64,000 nt of DNA from Flagellimonas marinaquae (GTDB lineage: Bacteria; Bacteroidota; Bacteroidia; Flavobacteriales; Flavobacteriaceae). The notes beneath the pieces are model-generated. The model was not told where the DNA came from and made no database searches. It worked only from the letters and a program-made list of their open reading frames with translations. The stretch is taken from contig NZ_CP092415.1 of the NCBI RefSeq assembly GCF_023716465.1, positions 1,899,501 through 1,963,500 of the forward strand, given 5' to 3'. Both the position numbers and the translations under genes were made by a program. Positions 52,233 to 58,949 of this stretch are shown here, one piece after another. Each line of letters begins with the position of its first letter. Position 1 is the stretch's first letter.

Positions 52233-52628
52233 TTAACAGATGATGGGCGGGCGAAAAACTGAAGCTGTAAATTGGCGCGGTTTGCTAGAGGTAAATTCAG
52301 GTAGTTGGTCGTTTTCCAAAGTTTGCGGAGTAAAATCACAAAAAAGAATATCCACAAAGCCGATGGGATACTCTTTCATGTTAATAGAGGGTAGATTTTG
52401 CTTTTTTTCGTCTTGTTCTTCTTGCAGCATTTTGGACAGATAGCACTTACCGTTACAGTTGAGCATTGGTTTGTCCTTGTTCACGCACAAATACTCGGCA
52501 ATGTAGTCTTGGTTGACCACATATTCAAAAACAGGAAGTACGGGCCTTAACATGGCCATTACATACAAAAGTGTGAACAATATGGGAAGACTCCGCTGTT
52601 TCAAGAAAAATTTTTTGAACCTGTACAA
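52233..52628 (-). CDS. Small membrane-anchored CNGKC-motif protein leading the MbnP unit
   Basis: 131 residues. Basic start (M-Y-R-F-K-K-F-F-L-K-Q-R), a hydrophobic segment at about 14-34, then L-C-V-N-K...L-N-C-N-G-K-C-Y-L (about 47-64) and a conserved middle with I-L-F-C-D-F (about 94-99). The C-terminus is F-R-P-P-I-I-C, the [K/R]-P-P-x3 tail shared with proteins at 46432 and 61541. It lies 157 nt upstream of the MbnP gene. Metal (copper) binding by the three Cys is plausible. Family has no assigned function that I know of. Confidence 0.75.
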   Translation of the reverse strand: MYRFKKFFLKQRSLPILFTLLYVMAMLRPVLPVFEYVVNQDYIAEYLCVNKDKPMLNCNGKCYLSKMLQEEQDEKKQNLPSINMKEYPIGFVDILFCDFTPQTLENDQLPEFTSSKPRQFTASVFRPPIIC

Positions 52629-52655
52629 ATATAATCCACTTAATTGATAGATGTA

Positions 52656-52685
52656 AAAAAAGCTGCCTGTTTTAAGCAGCTTTTA
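52656..52685 (-). terminator. Terminator overlapping the PAS gene's stop codon
   Basis: Minus strand AAAGCTGC / GCAGCTTT stem with TTAAAACAG loop region and seven T. The left arm is the last two Ala codons of the PAS gene, so the stem starts inside the coding region. Confidence 0.8.
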
Positions 52686-53163
52686 GTTCTTTTTCCAAAG
52701 CTATGAAACAGGATAGTTTTTTTTGGGGGCTATAATGTGGCAATATTTTGATGTGACATAGATAAGGTTCGCCATTTTTGCGATAGTTAATCACCGCGCC
52801 ATCAAAACTGTGATGCGCGTTTAACTGTTCCCTAATTTCTTTTTTGATGGTTTTTGATGTTTCTTTTCCTTGTAAAAAGCTCGGTTTTTTTTGTAGCGCG
52901 TAATTTTTTCGATACCCTGTCATTTCTATAAAACCATCATTCACCCAAAGAATGGAATGGTCCGGGTCGGTAACGACCAGGGCGTCGTAGTTTTCCTTTT
53001 TTATAAGACTCTGATTCTCTTGCGATATTTCCTCACCAAGCAGGTAGGTGATTTTCTTTAGGTCTGCTTCTTTTTTTAGGTTGCCCAGTAACCTGTGATA
53101 GCTTTCCAAATAAAAATCAAAGCTTAGTAATGGGGATGCCTGGAGTTTGTTGTCTTTCGTCAT
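52672..53163 (-). CDS. PAS-domain protein, LOV-like but without the flavin Cys
   Basis: 163 residues. N-terminal helical part (1-55), then one PAS domain: A-L-V-V-T-D-P-D-H-S-I-L-W-V-N-D-G-F (about 64-81), M-T-G-Y (about 85-88), K-P-S-F-L-Q-G-K-E-T-S (about 96-106), F-D-G-A-V-I-N-Y-R-K-N-G-E-P-Y (about 122-136). It resembles LOV (x-F-L-Q-G) but the photoactive Cys position is occupied by Pro/Ser, so no blue-light adduct is expected. No output domain. Downstream of the thioesterase gene by 19 nt. Confidence 0.88.
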   Translation of the reverse strand: MTKDNKLQASPLLSFDFYLESYHRLLGNLKKEADLKKITYLLGEEISQENQSLIKKENYDALVVTDPDHSILWVNDGFIEMTGYRKNYALQKKPSFLQGKETSKTIKKEIREQLNAHHSFDGAVINYRKNGEPYLCHIKILPHYSPQKKLSCFIALEKELKAA

Positions 53164-53182
53164 TGTTTTGTTCTACGTTAAA

Positions 53183-53566
53183 TTAAACCACTGAAATTGG
53201 TGTTTTGTCCTGGTTCAAGGCAACAAAGGTGAACTGGCCGCAGATGGCCTTTTCCCTTTGGCTGGAATACATTTCTTCCAAATAAATGTCCACTTGCACT
53301 TTTAAACTTTTGTTGCCCACCTTTATTACTTCGCCTATCAGTTCAATAATGGTACCTGCAGGAATTGGGTGGTCAAAATCTATACGATCTGTACTTACGG
53401 TCACCATTCGTTTTCTGCTGAACCGTGTTGCAGTAATAAAGGCAACCTCGTCCATTAGGCTAAGTGCGGTTCCGCCAAACAAGGTGTCGTAGTGGTTTAC
53501 GGTATTGGGGAATACCGCTTTAAAAATGTTTGTTTTTGATCGCTTTATGCGTTCGCTGATTTCCAT
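53183..53566 (-). CDS. Hotdog-fold acyl-CoA thioesterase
   Basis: 127 residues from ATG 53566 (M-E-I-S-E-R-I-K). The frame extends to a TTG at 53593, judged less likely. YciA/BACH-like hotdog signatures: F-P-N-T-V-N-H-Y-D-T-L-F-G-G (about 20-33), L-M-D-E-V-A-F-I-T-A (about 38-47), I-D-F-D-H-P-I-P-A-G (about 62-71), with the C-terminal F-V-A-L-N. Cleaves acyl-CoA. It is the first gene after a cobalamin riboswitch on the same strand, about 170 nt from the aptamer's end. Confidence 0.9.
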   Translation of the reverse strand: MEISERIKRSKTNIFKAVFPNTVNHYDTLFGGTALSLMDEVAFITATRFSRKRMVTVSTDRIDFDHPIPAGTIIELIGEVIKVGNKSLKVQVDIYLEEMYSSQREKAICGQFTFVALNQDKTPISVV

Positions 53567-53735
53567 GGCAAAAGCTTTTATAAAATTGAACAATTAGATA
53601 AAAGCTCCTTAGCTCAACTTCGCAATGCCTTAAACAAGTGGAACGTGTGTGGAGTTTTGCCGGATAAGCCGGTGAAAGTTCAAACGTTCGACTTGCCCTT
53701 TACGCGAAGGCATCGTCAAAATCCTACAAAGTAGG

Positions 53736-53922
53736 AACGAAATGGGCAGGTATCCTGGCTTGTTCGATTTTTGCCACCTTCTCATCTTTTTTTGGGAAAG
53801 ACAATGGTTTTTTGCAAAAACATACTATTCCAAAAACGGAATCGAACTTACAGTTGCGCGTCAGCTCGTGATTTACACACGATTCCCTTTTAATTCCGAT
53901 ATGTGTCGGAAACCCTATCGTT
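53736..53922 (-). ncRNA. Cobalamin riboswitch (aptamer), pointing left
   Basis: Read on the minus strand from 53922 to 53736. P1 arms AACGATAGGG and CCCATTTCGTT pair. In order: AAAAGGGAATC, hairpin TCGTG-TGTAAAT-CACGA, GCTGACGCGCAACTGTAA (matches the conserved GC...CGCxACTGTxA core), CCATTG, GATGAGAAGGTGGC, and the B12 box AGCCAGGATACCTGCC (consensus AGYCAGGARACCTGCC). All parts come in the known order and spacing, so identity is firm. After the aptamer TCCTAC-TTT-GTAGGA with TTTT could be the expression platform. No known B12 transport or synthesis gene follows. Confidence 0.9.
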
Positions 53923-53958
53923 ATGATAAAGAAATTAAGTAAAGAACTTATTTGGTGG

Positions 53959-53990
53959 TAAATGTATCGAAATTTGAATTTACCTTGAAA
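53959..53990 (-). promoter_or_regulatory. Possible promoter of the cobalamin riboswitch transcript
   Basis: Minus strand TTTC (53990-53987), spacer 20 nt, TACATTTA (53966-53959), close to TTTG-N20-TAnnTTTG, 37 nt ahead of the P1 start. Confidence 0.4.
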
Positions 53991-54357
53991 TTATTTCTGT
54001 CCGAATTTTATGCGGTAAAATTTAATGAACAGATCTTTTGGGGTTGGTGCTTGGGCGGAATTGGACAAATGATCTTTTTTTTGATTGAAATCTGCTTAAA
54101 GCCTTATGTAATAAGGGTGTTTGGGATTATATGTTTGTAATTGTTAAAAAACTGTGAAAAAGTATTTCTTGGCAGTCGGTTCCAATGTGGATTTTTCTCA
54201 GCCCTTATCCTACGTTTGTTCCCATGGATTTTGACTGTCAAAAATTTCGAATGTTGATAACAGTGTTAAGAACCTGATCGACGAAACTTCAAATCGAAGT
54301 GAAGAAAATATGAATTTTACAGTCAAGCTATTTTTTCAACTCCAAACCGTTTTCTTC
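53991..54357. other. Gene-free 367-nt stretch upstream of nrdB
   Basis: No convincing ORF; AT-rich. A TATGTTTG at 54130-54137 (plus) is a -7-like box with no matching -33. I see no NrdR-type box. It is probably the nrdBA regulatory leader, which would then be over 200 nt long. Confidence 0.4.
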
Positions 54358-55632
54358 ATGCAGATAACTCATATAACTAAGAGGGATTTTAGTACGCAAG
54401 AATTTGATTTACACAAGATTACGAATGCAATCTTGAAAGCCATGACAGCTGTGGAGCATGGCCAGATCACCGATGCGCAGACCATTGCCAGCAACGTAAA
54501 TAAAGAGTTGTTGGAACGAAAGAGCCAAGACCAACATTATGTGCCCACTGTTGAAGAAGTGCAAGATGTTGTAGAGAACCAACTTATGGACAGTGAGTTC
54601 CACGATGTGGCAAAAGCGTACATTATTTATAGGAACAAAAGGGCCCAAATGCGGGAGTCCGATATTTTTGAAAAACGAATAAACCTTAAACCTTACGAAT
54701 ACCCACAATTATACGAATACGTTCCCGCGATCAGACACTCGTATTGGATACATACTGAGTTTAACTTTACCAGCGATATCCAAGATTTTAAATCCGGATT
54801 GACCGAAGTGGAACGAAGTGCCATTAAAAATACCATGTTGGCCATTTCCCAGATCGAGGTGGCCGTAAAAACATTTTGGGGCGACATATACCATCGTATG
54901 CCAAAACCAGAAATAGGTTCGGTGGGAGCCACATTTGCGGAGAGCGAGGTGCGCCACCACGATGCTTACTCGCACCTACTGGAAATTTTGGGACTGAACC
55001 AAGAGTTTGAAAACCTGAAGAAGAAACCGGTGATCATGAAAAGAGTGCAGTATTTGGAGACGGCACTTAAAAATGCAAAAAGCGAAAACAATAAGGAGTA
55101 TGCCGAGTCCATTTTGCTATTTTCCCTTTTTATCGAACATGTTTCCCTTTTCTCCCAGTTCCTGATCATTATGGCGTTCAACAAACATAAAAATGTACTG
55201 AAGGGAATTTCGAACGTTGTGGAGGCGACTTCCAAAGAAGAGCAGATCCATGGTGATTTTGGTATCGATGTAATCAATATCATCAAAAAAGAACACCCGG
55301 AATGGTTCGATGATGCATACAAGGAAATGATCCAAGATATCTGTGAGAAGGCATTTGAATCGGAAAGTAAAATAGTGGATTGGATATTTGAAGCTGGTGA
55401 ATTGGATTTCTTGCCCAAAAACTTGGTAAACGAGTTTATCAAGAACAGATTCAACAACTCATTGGAGAGTATCGGGATTTCTAAAATATTTGATGTCGAT
55501 CAAAAATTATTGGAGCAGACCGAATGGTTCGATGACGAGATCATTGGAACAAAACACGGAGACTTTTTTGTAAAAAGATCCATTAACTATAGCAAAAGAA
55601 CACAAAGTATAACAAGCGACGACCTTTTTTAA
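54358..55632 (+). CDS. nrdB: Class I ribonucleotide reductase small subunit NrdB with N-terminal ATP-cone
   Basis: 424 residues from ATG 54358 (a longer start at 54310 adds 16 poor residues). Residues about 1-95 form an ATP-cone (I-T-K-R-D-F-S, V-P-T-V-E-E-V-Q-D-V-V-E, A-K-A-Y-I-I-Y-R), an allosteric domain normally on NrdA. The ferritin-like core has ligands D143, E197, H200, E260, E295, H298, and a Tyr at 204 in E-x-x-H-x-x-x-Y spacing as in the classical radical Tyr. The ATP-cone on NrdB is known from the flavobacterium Leeuwenhoekiella, where it switches the subunit between active and inactive oligomers. Gene order nrdB-nrdA, 3 nt apart. Confidence 0.95.
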   Translation: MQITHITKRDFSTQEFDLHKITNAILKAMTAVEHGQITDAQTIASNVNKELLERKSQDQHYVPTVEEVQDVVENQLMDSEFHDVAKAYIIYRNKRAQMRESDIFEKRINLKPYEYPQLYEYVPAIRHSYWIHTEFNFTSDIQDFKSGLTEVERSAIKNTMLAISQIEVAVKTFWGDIYHRMPKPEIGSVGATFAESEVRHHDAYSHLLEILGLNQEFENLKKKPVIMKRVQYLETALKNAKSENNKEYAESILLFSLFIEHVSLFSQFLIIMAFNKHKNVLKGISNVVEATSKEEQIHGDFGIDVINIIKKEHPEWFDDAYKEMIQDICEKAFESESKIVDWIFEAGELDFLPKNLVNEFIKNRFNNSLESIGISKIFDVDQKLLEQTEWFDDEIIGTKHGDFFVKRSINYSKRTQSITSDDLF

Positions 55633-55635
55633 ATT

Positions 55636-57426
55636 ATGGAGAAGAGAACACAACTAACCCCGACCACAGACCAAAAACAAGACAATAAAACACAAGAACT
55701 TGTAAACGCAAGAAAGGATACCTTGTCCAAACTTAAAACCGAGGAAGACAAGGGGTTCGAATGGTTGAACGAGTATAGCCGAAAGTTTTTGGCATCTGGG
55801 TACCTAACCGAGGGCGTAACCCCTGAAGGGCGTATCCGCGAGATTGCCGATAGGGCCGAGGAGATATTGCAAATTCCTGGGTATTCGGATAAATTTTATG
55901 GATATATGTCCGAAGGATTTTTCTCCTTGGCATCTCCAGTTTGGTCCAATTTTGGTAAAAAACGTGGTTTGCCCATTAGTTGCTTTGGCTCACATATCGA
56001 CGATGATATGGGGAATATCCTTTATACACAGTCCGAGGTAGGAATGATGTCCAAACTAGGTGGTGGGACATCGGGATATTTTGGAAATATTAGGCACAGG
56101 GGTGCTCCTGTAAAAAATAATGGTCAAGCCTCGGGAGCAGTTCATATTATGCAGTTGTTCGAATCCATGGTGGATGTGGTTAGCCAAGGTTCGGTTCGTC
56201 GCGGTCGTTTTTCTCCATATTTACCAATCGATCACAAAGACATTATGGAATTTTTGGAAATTGGTACCGAAGGTAATCCAATCCAGCAATTAACACATGG
56301 TGTAACAGTGACCAACCAGTGGATGCAGGAAATGGTCGAAGGCGATGTTGAAAAAAGGACCGTTTGGGCCAAAGTGTTGCAACGTAGGGGTGAAATGGGA
56401 TATCCGTATGTGTTCTTTACCGATAATGCCAATGATGGTGCAGCGGATGTATACAAGGACAAGAACCACCGTATTCATGCCAGTAACCTGTGTACAGAGA
56501 TTATGTTGCCATCTAATGATAATTGGTCTTTTGTTTGTGTGCTCTCCAGCGTAAACTTGATGCATTACGATAAATGGAAAAAAACCGATGCGGTAGAGAC
56601 CATGGTCCATTTCTTGGATGCAGTAATTACAGAGTTCATCGAAAAATTGGAGGCTTACAGAGATTCTTCGGACAGAGAGGACAGACAGACTTTCCTATTT
56701 ATGGAAAGAGCTTACAACTTTGCAAAGCAAAACCGTTCCTTGGGTCTTGGGGTCTTGGGCTGGCATTCTTTATTGCAGTCCAAAAGAGTGGCCTTTAACA
56801 GTCAAGAAGCGTATAACTTGAACAGCGAAATTTTTAGGGAAATCAAAGAACGTTCCTACAAAGCTTCAGAACAATTGGCCGAACGATTTGGTGAACCGGA
56901 GGTGTTGAAAGGTTACGGAAGGCGTAACGCAACATTGAATGCGATTGCGCCTACTACCTCATCTGCCTTTATTTTGGGCCAAGTATCCCAAGGTATCGAA
57001 CCAATTTGGTCCAACTGTTATGTAAAGGATATTGCCAAGATCAAGACAACTATCAAGAACCCATTTTTAATGGATTTGCTGGAAGAAAAAGGGCAAAACA
57101 CTCCGGAAGTTTGGAAAAGTATCCGTGATATGGATGGTTCTGTACAACATTTGGACTTTTTGACCGAAGAAGAAAAGGCGGTCTTTAAAACCTATTCAGA
57201 AATAGATCAACTTGATATAATTTATCAAGCTGCCAATAGGCAGAACCATATAGATCAAGGGCAATCGGTGAACATTATTGTGCACCCGGACATGCCTACC
57301 AAGGATATCAACAAAATCCACGTTACCGCTTGGAAATTGGGACTTAAATCCCTGTACTACCAGCATAGCATGAATGCTGCACAAAAATTCAAGCAAAAGA
57401 AGGATTGTGTGAGCTGTGAGGCATAG
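55636..57426 (+). CDS. nrdA: Class I ribonucleotide reductase large subunit NrdA, without ATP-cone
   Basis: 596 residues, about 100-150 shorter than typical NrdA because the N-terminal ATP-cone is missing. Active-site set: Cys116 (P-I-S-C-F-G-S), N284-x-C286-x-E288 (N-L-C-T-E-I), Cys301 (F-V-C-V-L-S-S), Tyr pair in S-L-Y-Y-Q-H-S, and a C-terminal redox pair C-V-S-C at 591-594. Reduces ribonucleoside diphosphates to deoxy forms, paired with the cone-bearing NrdB. Starts 3 nt after the nrdB stop; strong terminator follows. Confidence 0.96.
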   Translation: MEKRTQLTPTTDQKQDNKTQELVNARKDTLSKLKTEEDKGFEWLNEYSRKFLASGYLTEGVTPEGRIREIADRAEEILQIPGYSDKFYGYMSEGFFSLASPVWSNFGKKRGLPISCFGSHIDDDMGNILYTQSEVGMMSKLGGGTSGYFGNIRHRGAPVKNNGQASGAVHIMQLFESMVDVVSQGSVRRGRFSPYLPIDHKDIMEFLEIGTEGNPIQQLTHGVTVTNQWMQEMVEGDVEKRTVWAKVLQRRGEMGYPYVFFTDNANDGAADVYKDKNHRIHASNLCTEIMLPSNDNWSFVCVLSSVNLMHYDKWKKTDAVETMVHFLDAVITEFIEKLEAYRDSSDREDRQTFLFMERAYNFAKQNRSLGLGVLGWHSLLQSKRVAFNSQEAYNLNSEIFREIKERSYKASEQLAERFGEPEVLKGYGRRNATLNAIAPTTSSAFILGQVSQGIEPIWSNCYVKDIAKIKTTIKNPFLMDLLEEKGQNTPEVWKSIRDMDGSVQHLDFLTEEEKAVFKTYSEIDQLDIIYQAANRQNHIDQGQSVNIIVHPDMPTKDINKIHVTAWKLGLKSLYYQHSMNAAQKFKQKKDCVSCEA

Positions 57427-57445
57427 AAAATCCAAATTTGACATT

Positions 57446-57484
57446 AAAAAAGGAGGTCCCGACAACGGGACCTCCTTTTTTTTG
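57446..57484 (+). terminator. Strong terminator after nrdBA
   Basis: AAAAAAGGAGGTCCC / GGGACCTCCTTTTTT stem, loop GACAAC-like, then a T run; perfect 10-15 base pairs, 20 nt past the nrdA stop. Confidence 0.95.
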
Positions 57485-57569
57485 TTCTATTGAAGAAGAC
57501 TTTATTTAAATACGGGACCAATCATATTTTTGCGTCCGTGGTTTTAGTTTTTATTGCTGTGGGCAAATT

Positions 57570-57599
57570 AATAAAACGAAGGACAGTCTCCGTTTTATT
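57570..57599 (-). terminator. Terminator after the 57595 DUF4625 gene
   Basis: Minus strand AATAAAACG / CGTTTTATT arms with a GGAG-CTCC-like inner part; the left arm includes the stop codon TAA. Ends in TTTTATT. Confidence 0.6.
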
Positions 57600-58074
57600 C
57601 CACAATCTTAATGTCCACAGATGTTCTACCTTGCCATCCAGTGGCATCCGTTACGGAGTAGGCACAATGGTAGTCGCCGGTATCTATATCTTCCGGTATG
57701 GTAATGCTAATATTGATCTCATGTGAAGTTCCACCTTCTGCAATAGTAAAGTTTTGCATGTAGATCAATGGGTTTTCTGCACTTTTAACAGCTTCTAGAT
57801 CACATTGAGCACCCTGGTCATCGTGGGTGTGGTGGTCAAAATTGTGATGTATGTCCAAACTATAGGAGGCCAAGGATACATTATCCGTTGCTTGGGCCTT
57901 AAATGTGTAGGTCTGACCCCTTTGCAGTACTTCGCAGGCTTGGGGAAAGCCACCCGAGAAGTTTATGCTGATCGCAGGCTTTTCTTCATCAATAGTAGAG
58001 TCGTCACTACTTGAGCAGCTCGACAAAAATATGATTGAAGTGGCGATAAAGATGTGTTTAAATTTTAGTTTCAT
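57595..58074 (-). CDS. DUF4625 lipoprotein, single domain, His-rich
   Basis: 159 residues. Lipobox L-S-S-C-S-S-S-D-D-S (about 17-26) for surface export. One DUF4625 beta-sandwich unit: R-G-Q-T-Y-T-F-K-A (about 52-60), Y-S-L-D-I-H-H-N-F-D-H-H-T-H-D-D (about 71-86) with six His, and D-T-G-D-Y-H-C-A-Y-S-V-T-D near 131-143. The His/Asp patch suggests metal binding (zinc or copper). Third gene of the TonB unit, last in the transcript. Confidence 0.85.
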   Translation of the reverse strand: MKLKFKHIFIATSIIFLSSCSSSDDSTIDEEKPAISINFSGGFPQACEVLQRGQTYTFKAQATDNVSLASYSLDIHHNFDHHTHDDQGAQCDLEAVKSAENPLIYMQNFTIAEGGTSHEINISITIPEDIDTGDYHCAYSVTDATGWQGRTSVDIKIVE

Positions 58075-58089
58075 AGTTTTTTTTTAAAA

Positions 58090-58115
58090 CCGTGGAGCCC
58101 TAAAGGGCCCCACGG
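58090..58115 (-). other. Strong intercistronic hairpin between the DUF4625 genes
   Basis: Minus strand CCGTGG...GGGCCC/GGGCTC...CCACGG stem of about 11 pairs with a TTTA loop, then TTTTAAAAAAAAA. It may be a partial terminator or mRNA stabiliser, giving more of the upstream genes than of the last one. Confidence 0.65.
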
Positions 58116-58124
58116 ATATTCATA

Positions 58125-58910
58125 TTAAACTGTAGGTACTGTAATATCGATATGGTCTTCGAATTCGTGGATGTTTCCATCCTCGTCCTCGATAGTAAAA
58201 ATAATGTGATATTCCCCTGCTGGAGCAGTAGCAGGTACTTCTATGTGCTCATGGAACTCTGCCTCGGTCAATTCGTGGTAATCCTCGGAAAAGTCGCCTT
58301 CGTAATCCCATTCCACTTCTCCTTCGCCTACTTCAAGATCGTGGGCATGAACATCCACCAATACCTCATGTATACCATTTACCGCTTCGATCATAAATTC
58401 TATATGGAAATCGCTTCCTCGCTCTACGGTTTCATCCATTTCAAAATCGCTTACGGTAATAGGATCAAGAATTTGGATGTGACCTTCGATTTCTGTTGTA
58501 TTTCCAAGGGCATCGGTCACTACCAGTTCAATGTGGTATTCTCCCGCGGGAATGTTGGTCGGAATATCGATGTGTTCATGGAATGTAGGGTTGATCACCA
58601 AGTAATCGGCATCGGTCCAAGTTTGTTCGTAATCCCAATCTACTTCACCTTCTCCGGCCTCTACCTCGTCTGAATGAATGTCGATGGAGATACTTTGTAC
58701 AACTCCTTCGGCAGTAATTTCCGCTTCTAAATGAAGGTCCGATCCTTTATAGGCAACTTGATCGGTAGAATGGGCACTGCCCTCTCCAAATTCAAAATTG
58801 GCGATAACCGGGGCTGCTACTGCGTCGGTTCCATCATCATCGCTACTACAAGATTGAAGGGCTACGCCTAAAAATGCGATAATTGCAAGTGGTTTTAACA
58901 TTGATTTCAT
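58125..58910 (-). CDS. Tandem DUF4625 lipoprotein (two repeats)
   Basis: 261 residues. Lipobox L-Q-S-C-S-S-D-D-D (about 18-26). Two in-tandem DUF4625 units (about 35-145 and 146-261), each with I-H-S-D-E-V-E-A-G-E-G-E-V-D-W-D-Y-E or V-H-A-H-D-L-E-V-G-E-G-E-V-E-W-D-Y-E, and F-H-E-H-I-D/E-I/V-P followed by A-G-E-Y-H-I. The doubled acidic/His motif is unlike the single-domain paralog next door. Likely surface metal binding, cotranscribed with the TonB receptor 39 nt upstream. Confidence 0.87.
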   Translation of the reverse strand: MKSMLKPLAIIAFLGVALQSCSSDDDGTDAVAAPVIANFEFGEGSAHSTDQVAYKGSDLHLEAEITAEGVVQSISIDIHSDEVEAGEGEVDWDYEQTWTDADYLVINPTFHEHIDIPTNIPAGEYHIELVVTDALGNTTEIEGHIQILDPITVSDFEMDETVERGSDFHIEFMIEAVNGIHEVLVDVHAHDLEVGEGEVEWDYEGDFSEDYHELTEAEFHEHIEVPATAPAGEYHIIFTIEDEDGNIHEFEDHIDITVPTV

Positions 58911-58949
58911 TTTTCTTCTGTTTTTGATATTAGACTTAATTTGATTTAT

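Noticed and set aside
53630..53713. 27-residue ORF just after the cobalamin riboswitch on the minus strand
   Set aside because: Short, basic, no conserved motif; overlaps hairpins of the likely expression platform. A remnant of a lost target gene cannot be excluded.
53952..54140. 62-residue plus-strand ORF in the nrdB leader
   Set aside because: Composition is AT-driven and hydrophobic with no motif; likely chance.
58152..58673. 173-residue plus-strand ORF
   Set aside because: Antisense of the tandem DUF4625 gene; open only because of that gene's codon use.
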